Part shown: positions 1 through 9,737 of the stretch, piece by piece
Position numbering within the stretch: position 1 is the first letter of the stretch
Layout of the letters: each line of letters opens with the position of its first letter
Assembly: GCF_900102025.1 (NCBI RefSeq)
Contig: NZ_FNAU01000001.1
Span: 1 to 64,000 of the forward strand
DNA: 64,000 bases
Direction: 5' to 3'
Source: Actinobaculum suis
GTDB taxonomy: Bacteria; Actinomycetota; Actinomycetes; Actinomycetales; Actinomycetaceae
Position numbers and translations under genes: made by a program
Notes under the pieces: generated by a model
Databases searched by the model: none
Told to the model about the DNA's origin: nothing
What the model saw: only the letters and a program-made list of their open reading frames with translations

Positions 1-783
1 CCAGGCCCCAGACACCTTCGAAAAACACGCGTCAGCTACACTTGACCTTGCAGCATAAACACCACCCCCATGTCCACTTTCCGGGGGTCGGGCCCTATCG
101 TCTTCCACATTGCGACCCACCTTGAGCTTAATCAGCTTGAAGCCCTTTTCCTGCGTTTCTTCTTTGCACAGGGAAACCATCTTCTCATCCGAGTATCCGA
201 GCCAGCCGGCCGCGGTAGAATACCCGGGGTAACCATTGCGGAGCAGATTATCAATCCGCTCTTCCTTGCCGCGCTGCCCATCGGTAAGGAACTCAATAGC
301 TTCTTCCGGCCGTAACGCATCCGAAAGATAACGGAAATCAAGGGTAGCTACCAGTTCTTCTGGCTCCATGTCTGCAAGCAAACGCCAGAGCGGCTTCCCA
401 GCGCGTTTAGCTTTAATATCCCAAAGCGCGGAAAGCAAAGCGCCAATTGCCATGTGGGAGACGCCCTTTTCCGGGCCCAGCCAGCGTAGTTGTGAATCGC
501 CGACCAACAGATCCCAAGCCCGGCGCATATTATCGAGCAAGTCTTCTGTATTCTGCCCGAGCAAGTTGTGCGCCATGGAATCGATCGCCGCGCACACCAC
601 ATCATTACCGCGGCCAATGGTAAATACGAACCCTACTCCCGTAATGCCATCATCTGCATCCGTTTTCACTTCCACATATGCAGAAGAGTAATCCGGATCC
701 GGATTCATAGCGTCCGAACCGGAAAGAGTGGCGGAAGTGGGGAAACGAAAATCATATGTTTTGATACTTACAATCTTGCTCAT
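1..783 (-). CDS. L-fuconate dehydratase, partial, possibly disrupted (enolase superfamily)
   Basis: Mandelate racemase/enolase superfamily enzyme that would dehydrate L-fuconate to 2-keto-3-deoxy-L-fuconate. The N-terminus (SGSDAMNPDPDYSSAYV), the capping-domain stretch GPEKGVSHMAIGA, the LDFRYLSDALRPEEA segment and the KLKVG strand with the K-x-K catalytic lysine all fit L-fuconate dehydratases. Similarity runs from the ATG at 783 to the EDD codons ending at 97. The last 32 codons to the window edge stay open but no longer look like the family. In the +1 frame IGPD, a family-like motif, appears just after the break and soon meets a stop. The gene may carry an internal deletion, or this may be an assembly end. 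It is divergent from fucO, which fits a shared fucose pathway. Confidence 0.75.
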   Translation of the reverse strand, partial: MSKIVSIKTYDFRFPTSATLSGSDAMNPDPDYSSAYVEVKTDADDGITGVGFVFTIGRGNDVVCAAIDSMAHNLLGQNTEDLLDNMRRAWDLLVGDSQLRWLGPEKGVSHMAIGALLSALWDIKAKRAGKPLWRLLADMEPEELVATLDFRYLSDALRPEEAIEFLTDGQRGKEERIDNLLRNGYPGYSTAAGWLGYSDEKMVSLCKEETQEKGFKLIKLKVGRNVEDDRARPPESGHGGGVYAARSSVADACFSKVSGAW

Positions 784-1246
784 ATAAGCCCCTTTGCTGT
801 GTTCCTGGCAATGCATAAGCACAATGGAATAAACTCCACATCGGGTTATCCCATGTATTGGATACTATTCCCAAAATAATCAAATCGCAATAGAACTATC
901 GTCTCGAACCGTATACGATTTCCGAATCCGCACTTTTATCCTGCAATTTTGCAAATGAACAGGCCTTGTTTACAAGCCTTCCGCCAGGATGAACACACCT
1001 CCCGGCTATTGCCATTCGCACGCGAAATCCCAATTGTTGACCCACAATCTCACGAGTTGAGAAATCACTACTTTGGTCCGTCGATTTTCTATGCGGGTGC
1101 TAGCTACCATGAAAGTGCGCGTGGTGAAAACGTGTGCGGTGCGCACAGCGGCGTCGTCCGTACTTATTCACCGCACACGCGTGCGCATACGTAAGCACCA
1201 CCGCAAAGACACACCGTAAAACACTCAAGCGGAGGATAAACCTACT
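784..1246. promoter_or_regulatory. Divergent intergenic region of the fuconate dehydratase/fucO pair
   Basis: This 463-bp gap holds no convincing gene. It contains a short inverted repeat CTTGT-TT-ACAAG (965-976) and a perfect 11-bp inverted repeat, CGTGTGCGGTG at 1131-1141 and CACCGCACACG at 1169-1179. The second lies 68 bp before fucO. Either may be an operator for a sugar-responsive regulator, but no such regulator is adjacent, so this is inference. The small open frame at 949-1194 lies across the second repeat and looks spurious. Confidence 0.4.
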
Positions 1247-2398
1247 ATGACGTACCGAATGATTCTCAATCAGACGGCCTATTTCGGCCGGGGCGCTCTC
1301 GATAATCTGGTTCCTGAACTGGAGCGGCGCGGTTTCCAGAAGGCACTCGTGGTGACGGACAAGGGAGTGGAAGAAGCAGGGATTTTGGCCCAGCTCACCA
1401 CGAAACTGGAAGCCGCGAATTTTGCTTACGCCGTGTTTGTGGACGTGGTTCCTAATCCCCCGGTCGAAAATGTGCAGGCCGGAGTGGAGGCTTTACACGC
1501 TGCCCAGGCCGATGTAATCATCGGCATCGGTGGTGGTTCCCCGCAAGATACCGCGAAGGCGATCGGCATTATTGGTGCCAATCCGGAGTTTTCCGACGTG
1601 GTCTCGCTGGAAGGAACGGCCGCCACGAAAAATCCGGCAATTCCGATTATTGGTATCCCCACGACGGCTGGCACTGCCTCGGAAGTCACGATCAACTACG
1701 TGATTACGGATACCGCGAAGCAGCGCAAGTTTGTGTGCGTTGACCCGCATGATATTCCGGTAATGGCGATTGTGGATCCGGATCTGATGGACGGTATGCC
1801 CCGCTCCTTGAAGGTCGCTACCGGTTTGGATGCTCTCACCCACGCGATCGAAGGTTTCGTTACGCCCGGTGCTTGGGAGCTTTCCGACGCCGTTCACGAA
1901 AAGGCTTTCCGCATGATTGCCAAGAATTTGCAGCCGGCCGCTGACGGTGATTCGCAGGCCTTAGAAAAGATGGCTTACGCTTCTTATATCGCCGGTATGG
2001 GGTATTCAAATGTAGGCCTGGGCTTGGTGCACGGCATGGCCCATCCTTTGGGTGGGCGTTACGATGCGCCGCATGGCGTGGCAAACGGGATTCTATTGGC
2101 CCCGGTAATGGCTTATAACCAGGAGTACACGGGTGAAAAGTATCGGGATATTGCTGATGCTTTCGGAGTTGCCGATGCTTATTCGCGTCCTTTGGAAACC
2201 GTACGGGAGGAAGCTGTTAGTGCGGTAGCGAACTTGACGAAGGCGCTGGGTAATCCCACCAAGATTTCGGAAGTGGGAGTAACCGAAGCGGGACTCGATG
2301 ATTTGGCCGCAGACGCCTATGCGGACGTTTGCACGCCTGGCAATCCCCGCCCCGCCACTTTGGAAGATATTCGCGCGATCTACGCATCCCTCTTGTAA
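1247..2398 (+). CDS. fucO: Lactaldehyde reductase / 1,2-propanediol oxidoreductase (iron-containing alcohol dehydrogenase)
   Basis: Group III iron-dependent alcohol dehydrogenase, 383 residues, the usual length. It is expected to reduce L-lactaldehyde from fucose cleavage to 1,2-propanediol with NADH in the cytoplasm. Visible motifs are GIGGGSPQDTAKA (nucleotide binding, about residue 95), PTTAGTASEVT (about 140) and the iron site region, with D and H residues in GLDALTHAIEGFV and GLVHGMAHPLGGRYD followed by HGVANG. A GGAGG ribosome site lies about 11 nt before the ATG. The neighbouring divergent fuconate dehydratase supports the fucose assignment over a general alcohol dehydrogenase. A strong hairpin terminator follows. 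Confidence 0.88.
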   Translation: MTYRMILNQTAYFGRGALDNLVPELERRGFQKALVVTDKGVEEAGILAQLTTKLEAANFAYAVFVDVVPNPPVENVQAGVEALHAAQADVIIGIGGGSPQDTAKAIGIIGANPEFSDVVSLEGTAATKNPAIPIIGIPTTAGTASEVTINYVITDTAKQRKFVCVDPHDIPVMAIVDPDLMDGMPRSLKVATGLDALTHAIEGFVTPGAWELSDAVHEKAFRMIAKNLQPAADGDSQALEKMAYASYIAGMGYSNVGLGLVHGMAHPLGGRYDAPHGVANGILLAPVMAYNQEYTGEKYRDIADAFGVADAYSRPLETVREEAVSAVANLTKALGNPTKISEVGVTEAGLDDLAADAYADVCTPGNPRPATLEDIRAIYASLL

Positions 2399-2413
2399 AC
2401 ATTTCCCGCTCGG

Positions 2414-2457
2414 AAGCGCCTGCCTCGCAAGTATTCCTTGCCTGCCAGGCGCTTTTT
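2414..2457 (+). terminator. Rho-independent terminator after fucO
   Basis: The arms AAGCGCCTG (2414-2422) and CAGGCGCTT (2446-2454) pair perfectly and run into a T tract ending at 2457. The loop holds a second small stem, GCAAG/CTTGC. It starts 16 bp after the fucO stop. Confidence 0.85.
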
Positions 2458-2568
2458 GCTGGCAATTATCGGGAAACGCATAAAGTTTATTGCCAGGTGA
2501 GTTTGGCGTACGTGCAGGCCCTATTAGTTCCGAGCAGGCTCGATTAGTTACGTGCACGCCCGGTACTT

Positions 2569-3075
2569 TTATCCCACGCGGTGCAGCCAGCGGATCGGTG
2601 CGCCCGCCCCGGCATAACGGAAGGGTTCGAGTTCATCGTCCCAGGCCTGGCCGAGCGCAAGGTCTAGGCGACGCCGCAGTTCTATCGGATCATTACCGGC
2701 TTCTTCAATTGCGGCTCGCACCCGGTTTTCCGGGATCACTACATTGCCCGCCAAATCTGTTTGGGCATAGAAAATACCGAGACCGGGTGTGGCACTCCAC
2801 CTTCCGCCCTCGGAAATCCCAGTTCCATCTTCGGTGATCTCATAACGCAAGTGCTCCCACCCGTTCAGGGCGGAAGCGAGCACCGCGCCGGTACCGATCT
2901 CCCCCGTCCAGGGAACCTCCGACCGGCTCATATTGGGTAGCGCCGGTTGCTTCGTCCACTCGAAGTGGGGCTCGTAACCGAGCACAGAAGCAACCGCCCA
3001 TTCAACATGCGGTTGAACGGCCGGAGTTACCGAATGAATGAATATGACGCCTCGTGTGACGTGTTTTTCAGCCAT
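2569..3075 (-). CDS. DUF3145 family protein
   Basis: Conserved actinobacterial protein of unknown function, 168 residues. Recognisable stretches are RGVIFIHSVTPAVQPHVEWA at the N-terminus, WTKQPALPNMSRSEVPWTGE in the middle and LRRRLDLALGQAWDDELEPF with a final IRWLHRVG. An upstream ATG at 3132 keeps the frame open, but a GGAGGT ribosome site directly before the ATG at 3075 marks the true start (MAEKHVTRG). It lies on the same strand as and downstream of def, about 216 bp away. The family is restricted to actinobacteria; the sequence shows no catalytic motif or membrane segment. Confidence 0.9.
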   Translation of the reverse strand: MAEKHVTRGVIFIHSVTPAVQPHVEWAVASVLGYEPHFEWTKQPALPNMSRSEVPWTGEIGTGAVLASALNGWEHLRYEITEDGTGISEGGRWSATPGLGIFYAQTDLAGNVVIPENRVRAAIEEAGNDPIELRRRLDLALGQAWDDELEPFRYAGAGAPIRWLHRVG

Positions 3076-3291
3076 TGTTACCTCCTGCGTCTGGGTGGCT
3101 TTCCCCTTGCTACCCGACCTGCAGGAATGCATATGGCACTGCTGGTTTTTTACTATACCGGCGCAACCGCATTATGGAACAGGCCCTTTGGCCGTTCTTT
3201 ACGGCAACCTAAAAGATGTGCCTTAAATTTAAAAAGGCCCCAGTACTGCCGGCCCGGAGACCCGCCGCAGCACATAGGGCCAAGGTAAGCC

Positions 3292-3783
3292 TTAAAGAAT
3301 CAACTCGCGAATTTCCCGCATCGCCCGTTTCCGAACTTCTTTAGAAAGCCGATCAATATAGATGTGCCCATCTAAATGGTCCACTTCATGCTGGATGCAG
3401 CGGCCCATGAGTCCTTCGCCTTCTACGATCTTTTTCTTTCCGTCTAGATCGATCCCCTCCGCCCGGGCATACCAAGCGCGCTTCGTGGGGAAATATAGCC
3501 CGGGTACCGAAAGGCACCCTTCATCGCCATCTTGGAATTCATCCTCGGAAAGGGCGACGATCCGCGGATTGAGAATATAGTCAATCTCGCCGTCAATATT
3601 CCAGGAAAAAGCCCGAAGGGAAACACCGATCTGGTTTGCCGCGAGCCCGGCACGTCCGTCGTCGTCAACGTTTTCTAGCAGATCTTCCACCAGCTGCTTT
3701 ACCCCCGCATCAATCTCGCGAATTTCTTCGCACGGGGTACGCAGGACGGGATCGCCGATCACTCGAATTTCACGAAAAGCCAT
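3292..3783 (-). CDS. def: Peptide deformylase
   Basis: Removes the formyl group from nascent protein N-termini; metal-dependent cytoplasmic hydrolase of 163 residues. The three family motifs are present: GLAANQIGV (motif 1), EGCLSVPG (motif 2, metal-binding Cys) and QHEVDHLDG (motif 3, HExxH with catalytic Glu). The longer frame reaching back to 3876 is an unlikely extension; the start [15 protein letters not shown] at 3783 matches the family N-terminus. Together with DUF3145 it forms a short complement-strand group. Confidence 0.95.
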   Translation of the reverse strand: MAFREIRVIGDPVLRTPCEEIREIDAGVKQLVEDLLENVDDDGRAGLAANQIGVSLRAFSWNIDGEIDYILNPRIVALSEDEFQDGDEGCLSVPGLYFPTKRAWYARAEGIDLDGKKKIVEGEGLMGRCIQHEVDHLDGHIYIDRLSKEVRKRAMREIRELIL

Positions 3784-4104
3784 GCATCTATTCTTCCACA
3801 CCCGCGCCCGCGATCCAGGTGCAGGCCACAGTGGTCTGCCTATCTTCCTGGCAGCGCTCCCCAGTCCTGGCAGCACTCCCCAGTCTTGGTAGCACTCCTC
3901 CTCTTGGCAGCACTTCCTCCTCTTGGCAGCAGTCTCACCTTTCCGGCGGCGCTTTATTTTCTTCGACGCCGCTAGCCGGGAGTCACCTGCTCAGTAACGC
4001 TGCGCGGCGGGAAGCTCTTGTGGCTAAACTGGTTTAGCCGGGCACGATTCTTAGGCCGATCGGCTAAATCTGGTAGCCAGCGAGCTGGGGTTCCACAGAT
4101 ATAG

Positions 4105-4240
4105 ATCGGCCCCGGTTTAAATTCGGCCGCGGCTTAGATTCGGCCCCGGTTTAAATTCGGCCCCGGTTTAAATTCGGCCCCGGTTTAAATTCGGCCGCGG
4201 TTTAAATTCGGCCCCGGTTTAAATATGGCCCGGGTTATTA
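4105..4240. repeat. 17-bp tandem repeat array, eight units
   Basis: Unit TTCGGCCCCGGTTTAAA repeats head to tail from 4105 in exact 17-bp register: 4105, 4122, 4139, 4156, 4173, 4190, 4207, with a decayed eighth unit at 4224. Units at 4139, 4156, 4173 and 4207 are identical. There are no spacers, so it is not a CRISPR array. Seventeen is not a multiple of three, which fits its non-coding place downstream of tetR. Confidence 0.95.
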
Positions 4241-4251
4241 GCACCCGGGCC
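4227..4251 (-). terminator. Hairpin, possible tetR terminator
   Basis: Perfect 9-bp arms GGCCCGGGT (4227-4235) and ACCCGGGCC (4243-4251) with a 7-nt loop, growing out of the last repeat unit. It lies 139 bp downstream of the tetR stop. No good T tract follows on either strand, so termination is only inferred. Confidence 0.4.
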
Positions 4252-4389
4252 GTTACTCTATACGGGGATACGGCTCGCAAATTGATGAGCACGAGCCTCT
4301 CTACGCCGTTTTTTGAATTCCTGTTTTCCGGCGGGGTATTAGGATCCCGGCGGAAAGCAGCAAGCTAGGAAATTGCGCTGGTGAGAGCG

Positions 4390-5031
4390 CTATTCTGCGG
4401 AGCCCGCCGCATCGCTGTGGCGGCTCTGCTTCGATGAGAATGTGTTGTCCATAAAGGAGTAGAGCACATCGCGCACTTCGTCCGTGCGTTCGGGAGATTC
4501 CTCCACGATGGTGAGCGCATTGACCAGCAGACCGGAAATCAATCGCACTACCAGCTCCGGATCGCCTTCTACTGAAATCACATGCTCGCGCTGCGCGGCC
4601 CGCACGATTGCCACGGCGGTACCGTAGAGTCGGCGCACCGCCGGAAAGTCCCGCAAATTCGGATTAGTACGCAAATTCGCGAGTGCTACCGAGTAGATCT
4701 TCTTGGCAAGAGCATCGGCAGCATAGGAATCAAACAGAAGATCCACCATCTGGCGGAGCCGGTTTGAGACCTTTTCTTCCTCGTTAAAAGCAATATGATC
4801 CAATTGTTGGGACAAAGACAGATGGTCTGCCGCAACCCGTGCGAACAGTTCCGCTTTATCCGAAACATAGTTATACAAAGTATTGCGTGCTATGCCTGCG
4901 TTCTTCGCGACGTCACCCATGGTGATCCGCGTGTATGGCTCCTCCAGGAGAAGTTGCTCAAACGCGGACTTGATTCGACTCCAAATTAGTTTACGATGTT
5001 CCTCCACCGTCGGTGCCTGGATTTTTGGCAT
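4390..5031 (-). CDS. TetR/AcrR family transcriptional regulator
   Basis: Predicted repressor of 213 residues. The N-terminal DNA-binding domain shows TRITMGDVAKNAGIARNTLY with following NYVSDKAELFARVA, a typical TetR helix-turn-helix with recognition helix near residues 40-50. The remainder is an unrecognised helical ligand domain. Two start codons are possible at 5040 and 5031; the GGAGGG box abuts the first, so the second (MPKIQAPTV) has proper spacing and is preferred. No obvious target gene is adjacent: the upstream 420 bp lack a divergent partner. Ligand and regulon cannot be predicted. Confidence 0.88.
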   Translation of the reverse strand: MPKIQAPTVEEHRKLIWSRIKSAFEQLLLEEPYTRITMGDVAKNAGIARNTLYNYVSDKAELFARVAADHLSLSQQLDHIAFNEEEKVSNRLRQMVDLLFDSYAADALAKKIYSVALANLRTNPNLRDFPAVRRLYGTAVAIVRAAQREHVISVEGDPELVVRLISGLLVNALTIVEESPERTDEVRDVLYSFMDNTFSSKQSRHSDAAGSAE

Positions 5032-5453
5032 CGGTCTCATCCCTCCGCTAAATGACCTGTATCGAAATGTCTTTTGGCGTGAGCCCGTTGGGGCTGCTTA
5101 CTAAACATCTTCGTCAGCTCAGCATACCCGTAGCAGAGTTATCACAATCGGTATTAGATCACCGCTCGCAATCCGCCCTTGACCCCCTACCAAAGTTCTA
5201 GCGTACACGTTAATGAGTGTTTTGCGGCCATTTTGCGCCATTCGTTAACTGATCTTTCAACTGAAGGCGATCTAACTAATTGGTTAAATCTCACTTTTTG
5301 CGACACGCCGTCTTCCGCAAGAGGAAGTCGCTTTGCCGCTTATTTACCCCATTTCCTCCCACTATCTCATATCTGTGGAGCATAAAATGCGGCGCATGAA
5401 AACTATCATAGCGCCGCCACAATTATGTACATCGCCCCTGCTAATTGATGCTA
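5032..5453. other. 422-bp intergenic region, no gene
   Basis: Upstream of tetR and downstream of the HAD gene. It is more A+T-rich than its surroundings in 5210-5300, with several GTTAA/TTAAC words (near 5210, 5244 and 5282) that could be autoregulatory TetR sites. A short open frame at 5179-5385 has no protein-like features and no ribosome site. Confidence 0.45.
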
Positions 5454-6182
5454 TTAGGGGTGTTGTTTAGCTGTTTCTTGCGCATTGAGTTCAGAAATGA
5501 TGGATGGTACTTGCCGTAAATGCGTGATCACATAATCCGCTTTTTCTAGGTATTCCTGCCCGCCCATCCCGAGGTCGAAGCCGATTGCCGCGCGCGTAGA
5601 TTGTGCATATTCAATATCGACGGCCGAATCGCCCACGTACACCACCTCCTGTGCAGACAGCGCAAAACTTTCGCAAAACGCGTTTAGGGAAGCCGTGTGG
5701 GGCTTGGCCGGGAAACGATCCGCCGCACCAATAAAAGAAAAGTAAGGTGCCAAACCGGTTTCCTCCAGAATTTGTTTAGTTGCCTCGTGGTGATCATTCG
5801 TCACCACCCCCAATACGTAACCTTGGCCGGCAAGTTCCCTGACTACCTCAGTGGCCCCATCCATAAGCCGATCCACAATATTCTCTTCCAGTGCGGCCCG
5901 CCGATAATGGTCATCTACGTATTGCACAGTTTGCTCGAACGAGCGCCCTAAGAGTGGGGCGAGGCAGGCCGCCTGCTCGCCAATCGATCCGGCCACAATC
6001 AGGGAGTTGAGTTGTAAACGCCCGCCCACAAATCCCATCTTTTCTCGGAAGCTTGTTGCCTCCGTTTCATTTAGCCCTGCCTGGGCGATCGCCTCCTCCA
6101 CAAGTTGCCGCGCTGGCTCTTCAATCGTGAGTTCCAGCAGCGTTCCATCTTTGTCAAAAAGCACACCCTTAATCACGGGCAT
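5454..6182 (-). CDS. HAD superfamily phosphatase, candidate histidinol-phosphate phosphatase
   Basis: Haloacid dehalogenase-type phosphatase of 242 residues. Motif I FDKDGTL is at residues 9-15, motif II at the Thr of VVTND, motif III at the Lys of FPAKPHT and motif IV in YVGDSAVDIEYA. The helical cap between motifs I and II is of the phosphoglycolate phosphatase type. It is the last gene of the histidine operon, 93 bp after hisFIE, and the operon has no other histidinol-phosphate phosphatase, so that role is plausible. This is inference from position; the sequence alone only supports a small phosphoester substrate. Confidence 0.8.
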   Translation of the reverse strand: MPVIKGVLFDKDGTLLELTIEEPARQLVEEAIAQAGLNETEATSFREKMGFVGGRLQLNSLIVAGSIGEQAACLAPLLGRSFEQTVQYVDDHYRRAALEENIVDRLMDGATEVVRELAGQGYVLGVVTNDHHEATKQILEETGLAPYFSFIGAADRFPAKPHTASLNAFCESFALSAQEVVYVGDSAVDIEYAQSTRAAIGFDLGMGGQEYLEKADYVITHLRQVPSIISELNAQETAKQHP

Positions 6183-6275
6183 CCCTTCCTTATCTGTTTT
6201 AGTAGCGTTTCCTGCGTGCCTGCGGCAATTTGTTTACAGCTTTGCGTGCCTGCCACTCTCGGTCTAGTACCGCGC

Positions 6276-7868
<1,593 letters not shown>

Positions 7869-8034
7869 GCTAATACCTCTTGTGCCTTGTACGTTCGGGA
7901 CTCGAGTGCTTCAGTACGCCGAGTACTTCAAGTACGTCGAGTACTTTGAGTGCTTCTTCTACTCTCGGTTTCCGTATGCGGGAGCCGATGGTGGTTTGTA
8001 GAACTATTGGGAACTTCGGGAACTGTTGCTATTT

Positions 8035-8129
8035 TTTGAGAAACGGCCCGTGGCTTCGGGAACCGCAGATGGCTTCGGGAACCGCTGATGGTTTCGGGAA
8101 CCGCTAATGGTTTCGGAAGCTGCTAGTGG
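8035..8129. repeat. 19-bp tandem repeat between hisA and hisF
   Basis: Units like CTTCGGGAACCGCTGATGG repeat in 19-bp register at 8054, 8073, 8092 and 8111, with a weaker unit at 8035. They fill part of the 306-bp gap between two genes of one operon. The same gap also has GAGTACTTCAAGTAC-like repeats at about 7902-7953. No gene is seen in the gap. Confidence 0.9.
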
Positions 8130-8174
8130 TTTACAAATCCGCCGGTAGTTCAGAAAACTGCGCAGAGAAATGCG

Positions 8175-8879
8175 CTAGCGGATTTCGCGCCAAAACTCTT
8201 TGCTATGCGCGGCTTTTCCTACAATGGCCTGGCCTATTCCGGCCTCCGCTAGAGATTCCAGGTCGGCACGGCTACGCACTCCCCCGGAGGCAACCACCGG
8301 CAGGTCGGTGAGTTTTTGCAAGGCGGCGGTACGTTCCACATTTGGTCCGCTTTCCATCCCGTCCCGAGCAATATCCGTATAGATAATCCCGGCCAAATCT
8401 AGATTTTCAACGAGCGGCAAATAGCTCTCAAAAGTGTGTGCAGAAGCTTGCGTCCACCCGTTTATGTAGAGCCGGTTTTCCCGCGCATCCAAGCCGAGGA
8501 AGATCCGGCCCGGATAAGTTTTGACCATGGCAGCCAACCATTTAGGGTCAGTGATCGCCCGCGTTCCCACAATGAAATAGGAAACGCCAGCCTGCGCGTA
8601 ATACTCCAGGTCTGCCGCGCTGCGTAGCCCGCCCCCGATCTGCAATGGCAACGTAGACTGCGCGGCCAGGTCAGCAATGAACTGAGCTTGCTGCGGGCTG
8701 CGTTCGCGTGCCCCTATTAGATCCACCACGTGGATCCGAGTTACCTGCGAAAACTGAGAGTAAAAGGCTAGGGCTTGCCGCGGCTGGAGCGCCATTTCCT
8801 GGCTGGTCTCATAATCGCCTTGGCGTAGCCGTACCGATTTACCATCAATAACATCAATAGCAGGGATAATCTGGATCAT
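8175..8879 (-). CDS. hisA: Phosphoribosyl-formimino-AICAR ribotide isomerase (HisA)
   Basis: Amadori isomerase of histidine synthesis, a TIM barrel of 234 residues. It opens with MIQIIPAIDVIDGKSVRLRQ, with the catalytic Asp in PAID. Phosphate-binding turns are LQIGGGLRS (about residue 78) and VVASGGVRS (about 198); IIYTDIARDGMESGPN carries the second catalytic Asp. Its ATG overlaps the hisB stop by four bases (ATGA), so the two are translationally coupled. The 306-bp gap to hisF downstream is unusually long for an operon and holds tandem repeats. Confidence 0.95.
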   Translation of the reverse strand: MIQIIPAIDVIDGKSVRLRQGDYETSQEMALQPRQALAFYSQFSQVTRIHVVDLIGARERSPQQAQFIADLAAQSTLPLQIGGGLRSAADLEYYAQAGVSYFIVGTRAITDPKWLAAMVKTYPGRIFLGLDARENRLYINGWTQASAHTFESYLPLVENLDLAGIIYTDIARDGMESGPNVERTAALQKLTDLPVVASGGVRSRADLESLAEAGIGQAIVGKAAHSKEFWREIR

Positions 8880-9595
8880 TGGATCACACCCTTTGAAGAC
8901 GGCACCCCGCCACTCGCCGGTGCCAGCGCAATTTTTAAGGCTCGGGCAAAAGCTTTGAAAATCGCTTCGATTTCGTGGTGGGTATTTCCCGTTTTGAGGA
9001 GGTCAATGTGGAGCGTCAGGCGCGCGTTAATCGCCAGCGCGTAAAAGAACTCGCGCACTAGTTCAGTGGCGAATTGGCCCACGGTATCGCGGGAGAACTC
9101 GGCATCCATGGCCAGATAGGGCCGGCCCGAAAGATCAATCACCACGCGGGCCAAGCATTCATCCATAGGCATGTAGAAGCTGCCATAGCGCTGATAGGAG
9201 CCGCGATCTTTGTAGATTTGCCGAATTAGTTCGCCCATCACGATTCCGATATCTTCCACGGTGTGATGCCCATCGACCTCCAGATCGCCATCGGCTTGGA
9301 CGTCCAGATAAGTTTGCGAGTGGAAAGCGAAAAGAGTGAGCATGTGGTTAAAGAAACCAATGCCGGTGTTGATTTTTGACTCTTGGAAATCCCGGTTCAG
9401 GTCAATCGTCACCTGAATTTTTGTTTCCAAAGTATTGCGTTCTTGGTAGTAAACGCCCGGCGACGGCGTACCGGTTGCGCGCGTGCCGGTTGCGGACGCC
9501 CGAGTTACTGACGCGCCGGTTTCGGGCGTGCCTGCGGCGGATGTGCCTGCTGCGGATGTGTTGGCGGCAGGCGTGGTGGCTGTTTTCTCGCTCAT
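8876..9595 (-). CDS. hisB: Imidazoleglycerol-phosphate dehydratase (HisB)
   Basis: Mn-dependent dehydratase, 239 residues. The catalytic core starts near residue 50; metal ligands are in GHHTVEDIG and NTHHEIEAIFKAF, with GIGFFNHMLTLF and FYMPMDECLARVVID also typical. The first 46 residues are an Ala/Thr/Gly/Ser-rich extension with imperfect TSAAG/ATGT repeats absent from normal HisB proteins. Translation could in principle start later, but no other ATG lies before the core (next candidate codons are inside it). The core resembles low-G+C Gram-positive HisB by eye. Monofunctional: no phosphatase domain is attached. Confidence 0.94.
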   Translation of the reverse strand: MSEKTATTPAANTSAAGTSAAGTPETGASVTRASATGTRATGTPSPGVYYQERNTLETKIQVTIDLNRDFQESKINTGIGFFNHMLTLFAFHSQTYLDVQADGDLEVDGHHTVEDIGIVMGELIRQIYKDRGSYQRYGSFYMPMDECLARVVIDLSGRPYLAMDAEFSRDTVGQFATELVREFFYALAINARLTLHIDLLKTGNTHHEIEAIFKAFARALKIALAPASGGVPSSKGVIQ

Positions 9596-9737
9596 GTTTT
9601 TTCTCCTTCTGGTAGGGCGGACAGTTAGCTAGTAGTTACTGGAAAGCCCGGTTGGGACTGTGTGGTTAGGGGTAGCTGCCGAGCTACAGCTACCGGCTTG
9701 TATTCTGAGAAACGGGTTGTATTGCCGCATATTGGTT

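Larger units (their letters stand above)
3784..4389. other. 606-bp intergenic region with tandem repeats, no gene
   Basis: Between the def start and the tetR end. The left part (about 3850-3930) holds loosely repeated CTTGGCAGCACT/CCTCCTC text. The middle holds the 17-bp array and the hairpin annotated separately. I see no coding potential beyond short chance frames. Confidence 0.6.

Noticed and set aside
949-1194. 81-codon open frame upstream of fucO
   Set aside because: No ribosome site or protein-like features; it covers a perfect inverted repeat in a divergent control region.
4105-4240. CRISPR array
   Set aside because: Units are contiguous 17-mers with no spacers, and no cas genes are nearby.
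9596-9737. Possible place for hisH between hisC and hisB
   Set aside because: Only 142 bp, and no class I amidotransferase motif in any frame.
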